Origin: Thermomonas paludicola
Lineage (GTDB): Bacteria; Pseudomonadota; Gammaproteobacteria; Xanthomonadales; Xanthomonadaceae
DNA: 64,000 nt
Assembly: GCF_024498955.1 (NCBI RefSeq)
Contig: NZ_CP093311.1
Coordinates: forward strand, 744,001 to 808,000
Reading direction: 5' to 3'
A model generated the notes under the pieces. The model saw only the letters and a list, made by a program, of their open reading frames with translations. It was not told where the DNA came from and searched no databases. The position numbers and the translations under genes were made by a program. Below, one piece after another: positions 47,149 to 55,162 of this stretch; positions within the stretch are counted from its first letter, which is position 1; every line of letters starts with the position of its first letter.

Positions 47149-49031
47149 GCGCGCATATCGCTGGCGAACGATTCGGCTTCGCAGGCCAGGCGCGAGCCAA
47201 TGGCTGCCCCGATGCGTGGCGCGACCTCGACCACGCGGTGTGGCGCTGGGTGATCGCGCATGGCGGCGACGCGGCCACCGCCCATGCGGCCGCCTGGGCC
47301 AGTCATGCCGAAGGGCAGGGCCACAGCGCGCTGCCGCTGTCGCTGCCGGATGCGGCCGGCCGGCCGCTGCTGGATCAGGCGCAGCGCGAGGCGCTGGCGC
47401 GCAGCCCGCTCGTCGCGAACGTGGCGGCGGGCGAGCGCGCGGGAGGGCGGCCATTCGTGTTCGATGGCGACCATCTCTACCTGCTGCGCAACCATCGTGC
47501 CGAAGTGGAGGTGGCGCAGGCGCTGCGCGCACGCCGCGCTGCCGCGCACGCGCCGTGCCGCCCACTCGGCGATGACGACCTGCGCGCGCTGTTCAACGGC
47601 AGCTGGCAGGACGCCGAGGAGCGCCAGCGTGCCGCCGTGCGCCAGGCCGTCGGTCGTCGCCTGATGGTGCTCACCGGCGGCCCCGGCACCGGCAAGACCA
47701 CCACCGTGCTGCGCATGCTGTTGGGACTGTCGCGTGAGCACCACGCCGCCACCGGCCGCCTGCCACAGCTGCGGATCGCCGCGCCCACCGGCAAGGCCGC
47801 GCAGCGGCTGGCCGAATCGCTGCGGCAGGGAGCCGAGCGCCTGCACCACGCTGGAGCGACTCCGCTGGGGCGCGAATGGGCGACGCACATGGATGCCGTG
47901 CTCGCTGCCGATGCCGCCACCGTGCACCGCTTGCTGGGCAGTCGCGGTCGCCACGGCGGCTATGCCTTCCATGCCGGCGAGCCGTTGCCGGCCGACATCG
48001 TGGTGGTGGACGAAGCCTCGATGCTCGATCTCGGCCTGCTGCGCGCCCTGCTGGCGGCCCTGCGCGACGACGCGGTGCTGGTGCTGGTGGGCGATGCCGA
48101 CCAGCTCACCTCGGTCGGCACCGGCTCGGTGATGATGGACGTGGTGCAGGCCCTCGAAGACGACCCGCGCGACGATCTGGTGCGGCTATCGCACTGCTTC
48201 CGCGCCGATGTCGCGCTGGTGCCGATCAACGAAGCCGTGCGTGCCGGGGATGTTGCGGCGTTCGATATCGCCATCGGTGCCGCCACCGTGCATGCCGTGC
48301 CCGATGTGGTCACTCTGCGCCGCCGCCTGTCCGCCTGGGCGCGCAACTTGCAGGCCGCGCTGGAAGCAGTCGCCATCACCACGCCGGTTGCCGTGAACGA
48401 CCAGCGCGCATTGGCTGCGCGGCTCGCGGTGCTGCATCGCCAGCAGCTGCTGTGCGCCCAGCGCGAAGGCCCGTTCGGCGCGACCCAGGCCGCCGAAACG
48501 ATTGCCGTGCGCCTGCGCGCGTGGGAGGCGCTGGCGCCGTGGTCCGGTGGCGCGTGGTATCCGGGCCGCTGCGTGATGGTGACCCGCAATGACCACGCCG
48601 CGCGGCTCTACAACGGCGATGTCGGCGTGTGCGTGCTGGTCGATAACGGCGCCGGCAAGCCGCTGTTGCAGGTTGCGTTCGAGCCTGCGCCTGATGCGTC
48701 CTCTGCCATCCGCGAAACAACTGCCGCCGGCTTGCGGCTGCTCGATCCAACCACACTGCCGCCACACGAGGACGCATTTGCACTGACCGTGCACAAGAGT
48801 CAGGGCTCCGAGTACGACCGCGTGGCGGTGCTGCTGCCACCCGATCCCGCCTCGCCCCTGCTGGTGCGCCAGATGCTTTACACCGGGCTGTCCAGGGCCA
48901 GGAAATCCGTCGAATTGTGGGCAGTGCGGGAGGTCACCGAAAAAGCCCTGTCCACGCGCCTGGCGCGGCATGGCCGGCTGGCGGAACGGATCGGCAGTTG
49001 GACGCCATCACGCCCACATTCACTTCAGTAG
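47145..49031 (+). CDS. recD: Exodeoxyribonuclease V subunit alpha (RecD)
   Basis: 628 residues from the ATG overlapping the recB stop. Walker A MVLTGGPGTGKTTTVLRML (about 178), IAAPTGKAAQRLAES, Walker B VVDEASMLDL, VLVGDADQLTSVGTGSV, and C-terminal VHKSQGSEYDRV / LYTGLSRARKSV helicase motifs. It is the 5'-3' motor of RecBCD. Its 3' end overlaps the convergent HTH gene by 12 bases. Confidence 0.95.
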   Translation: MSAHIAGERFGFAGQARANGCPDAWRDLDHAVWRWVIAHGGDAATAHAAAWASHAEGQGHSALPLSLPDAAGRPLLDQAQREALARSPLVANVAAGERAGGRPFVFDGDHLYLLRNHRAEVEVAQALRARRAAAHAPCRPLGDDDLRALFNGSWQDAEERQRAAVRQAVGRRLMVLTGGPGTGKTTTVLRMLLGLSREHHAATGRLPQLRIAAPTGKAAQRLAESLRQGAERLHHAGATPLGREWATHMDAVLAADAATVHRLLGSRGRHGGYAFHAGEPLPADIVVVDEASMLDLGLLRALLAALRDDAVLVLVGDADQLTSVGTGSVMMDVVQALEDDPRDDLVRLSHCFRADVALVPINEAVRAGDVAAFDIAIGAATVHAVPDVVTLRRRLSAWARNLQAALEAVAITTPVAVNDQRALAARLAVLHRQQLLCAQREGPFGATQAAETIAVRLRAWEALAPWSGGAWYPGRCVMVTRNDHAARLYNGDVGVCVLVDNGAGKPLLQVAFEPAPDASSAIRETTAAGLRLLDPTTLPPHEDAFALTVHKSQGSEYDRVAVLLPPDPASPLLVRQMLYTGLSRARKSVELWAVREVTEKALSTRLARHGRLAERIGSWTPSRPHSLQ

Positions 49032-49325
49032 TCCCAGCCGCACCTCCGGCTTCAACCCCGCACGCGCCGCCATGCGGAGCAGCAATGCAAGCTCAAGCGC
49101 GTGGATGCCGCCGCGCCGGATGAATTTGATCTGGGTCGGCGTGGCGTCCAATTGCTTGGCGGCTGCAGCGACGGACAGACCCGATTGCGCCAGCCAGGTT
49201 TGCAGGCCGGTCAGCAGCGTGGATTGCGCTTTCAGTTCCGCGCCATCTCCGGCTTCGAACACCTCACGGTCATCGAAGATGCTGCCGTAGGTGATATGGG
49301 TCGTGCCGGTCTCTCCAGGATTCAT
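49020..49325 (-). CDS. Small HTH (XRE/HigA-like) protein
   Basis: 101 residues. The C-terminal half folds as an HTH: GLSVAAAAKQLDATPTQIKF then RRGGIHALELALLLRMAARA. The N-terminal half (ITYGSIFDDREVFEAGDG) resembles the N-terminal arm of HigA-type antitoxins or XRE regulators. No toxin gene is visible next to it. It converges on recD with a 12-base overlap, and marks the boundary between the recBCD operon and the accessory region. Confidence 0.6.
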   Translation of the reverse strand: MNPGETGTTHITYGSIFDDREVFEAGDGAELKAQSTLLTGLQTWLAQSGLSVAAAAKQLDATPTQIKFIRRGGIHALELALLLRMAARAGLKPEVRLGLLK

Positions 49326-49359
49326 TTGGGCTCCGTCAGTTTGCGTCCCGACCGGTCCG

Positions 49360-49803
49360 TCATTGCGCAGCGGTCGGGCCCGCCGGCGCCGGGGCAGGCA
49401 CCTTGCGGGACGCCTCCAGGATCGGCAGGTTGGCCTCGGTGGGGACGTAGATCACCTGGTTGCTGGTGTGCTCCAGCCCGTTCACGAACAGGTAGCGCAG
49501 GTAGTCCTCGTTGTTGTGCAGCGAGTCGCCGATGATCTTGTTCGCTGCCGCCACGCCCTTGGCGCGCTCGACCTCCGCGGCCGCCAGCGACACCGCGGCC
49601 TCGCGTTTGGCCTTGGCTTCCAGGATCGCCACCTGGCGGCTGCTTTCCGCCTCGGCCAGCACCGCGCGGCCGGCCATCTCCTGCTTGTAGACCTTGTATT
49701 TCGGCAGGCCCCACATGCACCCGCCAACACCACCAAACAGCAGAAACGCCCCGAGGGCGGCAAGTACCAGGATCTCCCACGCGGAACCGCTTTCCTTGCT
49801 CAT
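49360..49803 (-). CDS. Small membrane-anchored SPFH/stomatin-tail-like protein
   Basis: 147 residues. One N-terminal membrane segment (ILVLAALGAFLLFGGVGGCMWGL), then a long Ala/Glu-rich helical stretch (AGRAVLAEAESSRQVAILEA through EVERAKGVAAANKIIGDSL) like the coiled coil that follows SPFH domains of stomatins, then YLRYLFVNGLEH and a Pro/Ala tail. The SPFH domain itself is absent, so it is an abbreviated version of this family rather than a fragment created here. Overlaps the next gene by 4 bases. Confidence 0.6.
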   Translation of the reverse strand: MSKESGSAWEILVLAALGAFLLFGGVGGCMWGLPKYKVYKQEMAGRAVLAEAESSRQVAILEAKAKREAAVSLAAAEVERAKGVAAANKIIGDSLHNNEDYLRYLFVNGLEHTSNQVIYVPTEANLPILEASRKVPAPAPAGPTAAQ

Positions 49804-50117
49804 CGACGTTCTCCTTTCCTGCGGCCATGGTTGGCCTTTGATTGTGATTGATCGCTTTGATGCTCGACGTCATAGCGTCGCTTCATGAACACCACGCTTG
49901 CGCCCAGCAGCAGCGTGAAGACGAGCATGCCGAACGCCGCCGCTGTATCCTCCGGCATGAACAGCATTGCGACCTGCACCGCTAGCCACAAGATGCCGGC
50001 GACGAGCGCGAACAGCACGGTGACGCCGGCGGCGATTTTCGATAGCTGTCGTGCCGTGTACATCAGCGACGCCCAGACCGACTCGGCCCCGTCTTGCGGT
50101 GTGTTTTCTTGCTGCAT
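49800..50117 (-). CDS. Hypothetical two-helix membrane protein
   Basis: 105 residues. The ATG at 50117 has a long GGAGAGGAAGG immediately upstream, which decides the start. Two membrane segments (KIAAGVTVLFALVAGILWLAV and GMLVFTLLLGASVVFM) precede a basic tail (HGRRKGERR). The function is not recognised. Its stop overlaps the start of the coiled-coil membrane protein gene, so the two probably form one operon. Confidence 0.6.
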   Translation of the reverse strand: MQQENTPQDGAESVWASLMYTARQLSKIAAGVTVLFALVAGILWLAVQVAMLFMPEDTAAAFGMLVFTLLLGASVVFMKRRYDVEHQSDQSQSKANHGRRKGERR

Positions 50118-50344
50118 CCTTCCTCTCCATTGCATTCGGGCTGTCTCTAAGGTTTTAGCAAACCGGACCGCCATTCCCAAACCGACTTGATGTTCGGGTC
50201 TGCTGGACGACATCGCCACCCGGCGCAAGCCGGTTGCATACGCCCGATGGCGTCCTTGCGCACGGCGTGAGAGATCTGCGCGCCGGGCCCAAGCGGGCAT
50301 GGGCGCTGTCCGGCGCGTCGTGAGGGATGCCGCAGGTGGGGCGA

Positions 50345-50536
50345 TCAATCGCTCCCATGCGCGGTTTTGCGGCGCAGGGAGTCCTCGATGTCCTGCTGGC
50401 TCCACGCAACTGCCCTGGGAGTGAGTTTCAGGGGCTTTGGGAAGCCGCCCTGCTGCATCAGCTTGTAGATCGTCGCTCTGGCGATGCCGAGCCGGCGGGT
50501 CAGTTCGGGCATTCGAAGGTAGGTTTCGAGGGCCAT
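50345..50536 (-). CDS. AlpA-like phage/mobile-element HTH regulator
   Basis: 63 residues. MALETYLRMPELTRRLGI followed by ARATIYKLMQQGGFPKP is the AlpA/MerR-like HTH found in prophage and integrative-element regulators; VAWSQQDIEDSLRRK is the usual C-terminus. It is the last gene on this strand after csx16, and no integrase is visible. It may be a leftover of an element that delivered the CRISPR locus or a regulator of it; I cannot tell. Confidence 0.75.
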   Translation of the reverse strand: MALETYLRMPELTRRLGIARATIYKLMQQGGFPKPLKLTPRAVAWSQQDIEDSLRRKTAHGSD

Positions 50537-50640
50537 GGCGAGGGTGCGTGGTTGGGTTGCCCCAAGTCTGTCGCCGTCAACCCGAAGCAAGTGGTGCATC
50601 GGTCGTCGAAAACGCGGGCCGATGGGCGCAAACGGGGTGG

Positions 50641-50928
50641 CTACACCCGTTGCACCCGATATTCCTCCAGCCTGGCGTTCAGTCCACCCATGTCCTCCGC
50701 CGGGATTTCCTGCCCGCGCAGCGCCGGGGGAAGATCGATGGCCAGATGGAACAGCCGCGCACCGCGCATGCACACCTCGGCGGCCAGGTGCAGGGGCAGG
50801 GTGCCGTAGATTTCGTCGCCGGCGGCCACCTGCACCACGTCCAGGTGCGGCGTTGCCGCAGCGTCGATGCCGCGTTGGCGCAGCCACGCCTGCGCGCCGG
50901 GATGACGGGTGACCAGCCAGCGATTCAT
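50641..50928 (-). CDS. csx16: CRISPR-associated protein Csx16
   Basis: 95 residues. MNRWLVTRHPGAQAWLRQRG, then VVQVAAGDEIYGTLPLHLAA and FHLAIDLPPALRGQEIPAED match the Csx16 (VVA1548) family. Csx16 proteins are associated with type III systems and have been proposed as ring nucleases that degrade cyclic oligoadenylate second messengers. The start at 50928 lies 9 bases after a GGAGG within the end of the CARF gene, 4 bases beyond its stop, so the two are co-translated. Confidence 0.88.
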   Translation of the reverse strand: MNRWLVTRHPGAQAWLRQRGIDAAATPHLDVVQVAAGDEIYGTLPLHLAAEVCMRGARLFHLAIDLPPALRGQEIPAEDMGGLNARLEEYRVQRV

Positions 50929-50932
50929 GCGT

Positions 50933-52138
50933 TCATTCCTCCAGATGGATGTGTTCGGGGGCGATGGCGAGGCGATATCTGAGGTCGCCGCGCTTGCCAA
51001 CGCTGACGATGCCGTAGCGCTTGATACCTTCCGTGCCAAAAGCAGACTTGATGCGACGGTTGATGCCGCCGATGACATCGTCCAGCCATTGGGTCGGGTC
51101 CGCACAGGTGCCGCCACCGCCGTCTTCGCCGATGATGCTTTGCCTCACCTTTGCAGTAACGTCCGACATCTCGCCGTACTGCTCGCGGACCAGGTCCAGG
51201 ATTTCGTTGAGATAGCCGAGGCTCCTCGGATTCTTGCGCTCGTAACCAAACGCATTGCGGCTGACGCAGCCATCGCCGCCGTTGTTCGCATCGGCCAGCC
51301 TGCGCTGTGCAAGCCAATGCACGAACGCCACCTGGCTCGGCTGCAGCCTGAGGGGTTGTCCGTTCACGCTGGCGACACCGCGCCCGGCGTTCCGGCCGAG
51401 AGAACGATCCACCTTCACCAGGAACTCAGTGCCTGCCGCCAGCAGATTGGCCCGTGCCACCGCATCGGCAAACCCCATCTTGCGGTCGCTGACCACGCCG
51501 AATTCCGTGCTTCCCAGGCGCACGATCGGGATTTCGGCCAGGTGGATGCGGGCGTCGGCGGTGCTCATTTCCCAGCCATGGGCATTGCGCAAAGTGACCG
51601 GCTTCTTCGGCTTGAAGAAGAAATCGCGGTGATCGGTGAAGCCTTCGGACACCAGCACGTGCGAGACCCGGTCCTGCTCTCGACCGAACAGGCTCATCGC
51701 GTAACCGAGATAGAAGCCCATGGTCTTGCGGCCTCCAGCGATCGAGGCGTGGATCGCGGTCTGCGCGTCACTGGTCAGTTCGGCCACCAGGCGGGTGATG
51801 TGGTCGGCGGCGTCGCGGTTGTCGTCGGGCGTGATGATGTCCTCCAGCGGGCTGCCGTCGGTGCGCTTGAACACCTCGATGCACTGTTCGTCGAAATGGA
51901 TGCCGGTCAGGCCGTAGTCCTGGCAAAGCTCGCGCAGCTTGGCGCGATCCGCCGCCAGCAGCGACAGGCGGGTCTGCTCGGCGCCGCGCGACGTGGTCAG
52001 TACGCGGATTTCCGTCGGCACGAAGGGCGGACGGTCACCCGGTTCCACCGCCAGCGCGTACAGCGTCTCGGTGATGATCTGCGGGCTGTTGCCGCTGACG
52101 CAGAGCAGAATGCGGCGGGAATACTCGTGGGGCTGCAT
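50933..52138 (-). CDS. NE0113-family CARF protein (Csm6-like)
   Basis: 401 residues. N-terminal CARF domain: ILLCVSGNSPQIITETLYAL (about 10) and the diagnostic SIAGGRKTMGFYLGYAMSLF (about 131), which binds cyclic oligoadenylate. The family is Cas_NE0113, annotated in some databases as ring nuclease Csm6. The C-terminal half (from about 230) is helical/winged-helix-like and I see no HEPN RxxxxH motif, so an RNase activity like Thermus Csm6 is not supported. It is therefore either a cOA-activated effector with an unrecognised output domain or a ring nuclease/regulator. An AGGAG precedes the ATG by about 10 bases. Confidence 0.82.
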   Translation of the reverse strand: MQPHEYSRRILLCVSGNSPQIITETLYALAVEPGDRPPFVPTEIRVLTTSRGAEQTRLSLLAADRAKLRELCQDYGLTGIHFDEQCIEVFKRTDGSPLEDIITPDDNRDAADHITRLVAELTSDAQTAIHASIAGGRKTMGFYLGYAMSLFGREQDRVSHVLVSEGFTDHRDFFFKPKKPVTLRNAHGWEMSTADARIHLAEIPIVRLGSTEFGVVSDRKMGFADAVARANLLAAGTEFLVKVDRSLGRNAGRGVASVNGQPLRLQPSQVAFVHWLAQRRLADANNGGDGCVSRNAFGYERKNPRSLGYLNEILDLVREQYGEMSDVTAKVRQSIIGEDGGGGTCADPTQWLDDVIGGINRRIKSAFGTEGIKRYGIVSVGKRGDLRYRLAIAPEHIHLEE

Positions 52139-52203
52139 GTCTGGGTGTCTCCTGAAAAGATCGCGGTATGCGTTGGGCGCGTGGTGGTGGGCGGGCGATG
52201 GCC

Positions 52204-52548
52204 TCAACCAAACCACCGTGCCAGCGTCTGTTTGGCCTTGGCGACGTGGGCGTCCTTGATGTGCATCGCAGTGGCGGCCAACGCCGCGGCCAGCACGGAC
52301 AGGTCGTCGCTGAAGCCGGCCGCAGGCACGATGTCCGGGATCGCATCGACCGGCGAGATGAAGTAGCCCAGCGCGGCGAAGATGGTGGCCTTGGCCCAGG
52401 CGGGGGTGTCGGCATCCTGCGCGGCGTAGTACAGCTTCAATGCCGTCTCCATCACCTTCTTGCCGGCGCTGCCGGCGAAGCGCCCGGCCTTCTTCCAGAA
52501 GCCGTTGTCGGAGTACGCGTTGCTGAAGCGGATGGCGTGCATGGTCAT
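52204..52548 (-). CDS. DUF1232 (YkvA-like) membrane-associated protein
   Basis: 114 residues. KATIFAALGYFISPVDAIPD then IVPAAGFSDDLSVLAAALAA is the DUF1232 signature, with a hydrophobic hairpin in the middle; the N-terminus carries SDNGFWKKAGRFAGSAGKKV. Function unknown. A good AAGGAA lies 8 bases before the ATG at 52548. It lies between cas6 and the CARF gene on the same strand. DUF1232 genes occur next to type III genes in some other bacteria, from memory and unchecked. Confidence 0.78.
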   Translation of the reverse strand: MTMHAIRFSNAYSDNGFWKKAGRFAGSAGKKVMETALKLYYAAQDADTPAWAKATIFAALGYFISPVDAIPDIVPAAGFSDDLSVLAAALAATAMHIKDAHVAKAKQTLARWFG

Positions 52549-52640
52549 GTCGGGTTCCTTCGGTCGCGAACGATGGGATGGCGACAGTCTGGACGGCTCT
52601 TGCAGGAACGCCGCACGTGCAAGTTTGCAGCCGCCACACC

Positions 52641-53618
52641 TCACTGCGCGGTCGATTCCAGGATCCGGTAGCGGCCCTGCCCGAAGGCGGCGTGCTTGCC
52701 CACGTGCAGCCACTGGCCAGCGTCCAGCAAGGGTTGGAACGCGGCCAGTGGTCCTTCCATGCGGAAGCTGCCGATGACGCCACCCATCGGATGGGTTTTC
52801 TGCTGCCGGCCGGACCAACGGGCATCGTCTTCCCAGGCCAGGCTGGCTTTTGACATTTGCACCTGCGCGGCCATCTCAGCCAATCCGAGGTAGTCCAGCT
52901 CCAGTGGCTCCCCGTAGAGATCGGCGAGCAGGCCGATGCGCCGCACCAGCGCCATCAACCAGCGGCGCGGAGTGAAATCCTCCGGGCGGATGATCCGGCC
53001 CTGGTCCTGCAGCCGAACCGGGCTGTGCAGTGCAATGTGCAAGGCCTGCATGGCAGGCGCGGCCTGTGTTTCGTCTGCAGGGCGGGGCAGCAGCTGCAGG
53101 CCGGGCGGTGGCGGGCGATCGTTGCGCAGCGGCTGCCAACCGGAGCACGTCCAGTGCTGGGCCACCTCCACCCGGTACGGCGTGCGCTCGCGTCCCAGTC
53201 CCTGCTTGCAGGCCTGCTCCATGGCCAGCAGCGCCAAGCCCAGACGCTCCTGTGCCGGGCCCAGCAGGACCAGATGCAGCCAGCCGCCGCGTCCTTCCGG
53301 CACGAGTTCCGACAGCACATACGGCGGTGGCACCGAGGACAGCGTGCCCAGCGCGTGCCCGGCAGGCGGAAGCGGGTCGAACACCGCGCGATAGCCGCAG
53401 TGCTGGGCCAGCGCGCAGCCCTTGCAGTCCGGTGCCTGCGTACTGCAGGCCATCCGCCGCAGCGCGGCGCCCCAGCTGCCGCGCACCACCGCCAGTGGCA
53501 GCGGCGCCTGCGCAGGCGATGTGGCCTCGAAGCGCAGCCGATAGCGATGCAATTGCAGGCCACTGCCGGCGTGTGTTGCTGCGCGCGGCAAGGCCGGTGC
53601 TGGCCCGGACCGGTTCAA
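52641..53618 (-). CDS. cas6: Cas6 pre-crRNA endoribonuclease
   Basis: 325 residues. N-terminal RAMP fold (LQLHRYRLRFEAT), a four-Cys zinc-like insert C58-x6-C65-x2-C68-x5-C74 typical of the PF10040-type Cas6, and the C-terminal signature FGQGRYRI after GVIGSFRMEGPLAAFQPLLD. It cleaves within the repeats to yield crRNAs with an 8-nt 5' handle. The start is a TTG at 53618: it overlaps the stop of the upstream CARF remnant in TTGA form, the same coupling used elsewhere in this locus, and there is no ATG or GTG near the domain start. Confidence 0.85.
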   Translation of the reverse strand: MNRSGPAPALPRAATHAGSGLQLHRYRLRFEATSPAQAPLPLAVVRGSWGAALRRMACSTQAPDCKGCALAQHCGYRAVFDPLPPAGHALGTLSSVPPPYVLSELVPEGRGGWLHLVLLGPAQERLGLALLAMEQACKQGLGRERTPYRVEVAQHWTCSGWQPLRNDRPPPPGLQLLPRPADETQAAPAMQALHIALHSPVRLQDQGRIIRPEDFTPRRWLMALVRRIGLLADLYGEPLELDYLGLAEMAAQVQMSKASLAWEDDARWSGRQQKTHPMGGVIGSFRMEGPLAAFQPLLDAGQWLHVGKHAAFGQGRYRILESTAQ

Positions 53619-53761
53619 GGTGAATTCAAGCGGCGGGCAAGCGCCAGGCTGATGAACGGGGTTTCGGCCACGTGGCCGTCGGGAAAGCGGTAGCGCGCCT
53701 TGCGGTAGCCGGTGGCGGGGTCGAAGCGCGAACTTCCCAGGAAACTGATGAGCGTGTGCAA
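53615..53761 (-). pseudogene. Truncated TIGR02221/Csx2-type CARF effector remnant
   Basis: A 48-codon frame that reads like the first 45 residues of TM1812/TIGR02221-family CARF proteins: THTLISFLG-type strand (HTLISFLGSSRFDPATGYR), then KARYRFPDGHVAETPFISLA and LARRLN before a stop at 53617-53615. Full members are roughly 400 residues and continue with a VLLGT-type strand that is missing here. The likely start is a TTG at 53761, without a clear ribosome-binding site. The stop overlaps the cas6 TTG. It is either a deleted effector gene or a small leader peptide kept for coupling. Confidence 0.6.
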
Positions 53762-53940
53762 GACAAGTCCAAGCCGGATGGGTATGCCCTGTTTTAAGCG
53801 ATGGGTTGAAGGTCGGCAAGCAAAGAAACGCTTGCAAACTTGCGGATCGGCGGGCGGGCGAATGCGCAGGCAAGCTGCGTCCCGCATGGACTGCAACCCC
53901 CGCCACGGATGGCGGACCCACTGCCGCGGGAGCCGTGCCC

Positions 53941-54222
53941 ATGCAACGCATCCTGAGTGTTGCCAGCTATGACATCGCCGATCACAGGCGCCTGCGCGCC
54001 GCGCTGTGGCTGGCGCGGCGGCATGCCACCGGCGGGCAGAAGTCCGTGCACGAATGCTGGATGAGCGAGTCCGAACGCGGCCAGCTGCTGGCCACCTACG
54101 ACCAGCTGGTGGATACGCGCTGCGACCGCGTGCTGCTGGCGCGGATGGACCCGCAACGCCCGCCGATGTTCCGCGGCATGGGCCGCGCCCCGGCTGCCGG
54201 CGGCCTGCTGCAGGTGCGCTGA
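53941..54222 (+). CDS. cas2: Cas2 (first copy)
   Basis: 93 residues. Ferredoxin-like Cas2: SVASYDIADHRRLRAALWLA with the Asp of the YD motif, GGQKSVHECWMSESERGQLL, and CDRVLLARMDPQ. It is the structural partner of Cas1 in spacer integration. The gene ends one base before cas1. Its divergent neighbour is the CARF remnant/cas6 gene, 179 bases away. Confidence 0.85.
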   Translation: MQRILSVASYDIADHRRLRAALWLARRHATGGQKSVHECWMSESERGQLLATYDQLVDTRCDRVLLARMDPQRPPMFRGMGRAPAAGGLLQVR

Positions 54223-54223
54223 C

Positions 54224-55162
54224 ATGCACACCCTGCTGGTCGACCATCAGGGCGCCACCCTGGCCCATGAGGCCGGCGCCTTGTGCGTGCGCGATGGCGG
54301 CGGCGTACTGCAGCGTGTTCCACTGACGCAGGTGGCCCGCGTCATCGTGGAAAACGACGCGCTGCTGTCGGTCCAGCTGGTGCGACAGCTGGCTGCAGCC
54401 GGCATTCCGCTGGTAATCGCGCGGGGCCGCAGCCGGGCCAGCGCCGCGCTGCTGGCGCCGGTGGCCGGCGATGCGCGTCGCCGCCTGCGCCAAACCCGCG
54501 CCTGGCTGGATGCAGGCCTGCGGCTGGAACTCGCCCGGCACGTGGTGCGGCTGCGCCTGCGGTCGCAGATCCGCAACCTGCGTGGCTGGGCCGGCGAAGC
54601 GCCCGCGCTCCGCTACCCGCTGTTGCGCGCCGCGCGTGCGCTGCGCCGCCTGCACTCGCGCATCCAGGACGCGCCAGCACTGCCCTCGCTGCGTGGCCTG
54701 GAAGGCGTGGCCGGGCGCGTGTATTTCTCCGCCATGCGCCTGCTGCTGGCACCCGCACTGGGCTTTGACGGCCGCCGCCGGCGGCCGCCCACCGACCCGG
54801 TCAACGCCGCGCTGTCGCTGGGCTTCACGATGCTGCACGGGCGCGCACTGGAGGCCGCCCACCGCGCCGGGCTGGATGCCTGCATCGGCGCCCTGCACGA
54901 GCCCGCCCACGGCCGTGCCAGCTTGGCCTGCGACCTGATGGAGGCAGAACGCGCGGCAGTGGAGCGGCTGGTGGTGCAGCTGTTTCGCAGTCGCGCGCTG
55001 GAGGCGCACCATTTCGGCCGCAGCGGGCAGGCCTGCCTGCTGGGGAAGGAGGGACGCGGCCCGTTCTTCGGCCAGCTGGAGCCGGTCTTGCGCCGCGCCG
55101 ACGGCCGCATGGCCCGGCGCATCGCCCGGTTGCTGGCGCAACTGCCGGCATTGCCGGCATGA
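54224..55162 (+). CDS. cas1: Cas1 integrase
   Basis: 312 residues. The three catalytic residues are visible: E160 (GLEGVAGRVYF), H225 (ALHEPAHGRASLACDLME) and E240/D237 in the same block. The N-terminal beta-sandwich is HTLLVDHQGATLAHEAGALC to LLSVQLVRQLAAAGIPLVI. It is a stand-alone Cas1 with no reverse transcriptase fusion. It overlaps the second cas2 by 4 bases (ATGA). Confidence 0.95.
   Translation: MHTLLVDHQGATLAHEAGALCVRDGGGVLQRVPLTQVARVIVENDALLSVQLVRQLAAAGIPLVIARGRSRASAALLAPVAGDARRRLRQTRAWLDAGLRLELARHVVRLRLRSQIRNLRGWAGEAPALRYPLLRAARALRRLHSRIQDAPALPSLRGLEGVAGRVYFSAMRLLLAPALGFDGRRRRPPTDPVNAALSLGFTMLHGRALEAAHRAGLDACIGALHEPAHGRASLACDLMEAERAAVERLVVQLFRSRALEAHHFGRSGQACLLGKEGRGPFFGQLEPVLRRADGRMARRIARLLAQLPALPA

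Noticed and set aside
44278..47565. 1095-codon minus-strand frame inside recB and recD
   Set aside because: Antisense to two genes with strong helicase and nuclease motifs; low-complexity Gln/Arg/Ala protein.
49020..49325. Toxin-antitoxin pair
   Set aside because: Only the HTH protein is present; neither neighbour resembles a RelE/HigB-type toxin.
53618..53940. Possible intact CARF gene between cas6 and cas2
   Set aside because: The frame ends after 48 codons and no continuation of the CARF fold is found in other frames of the gap.
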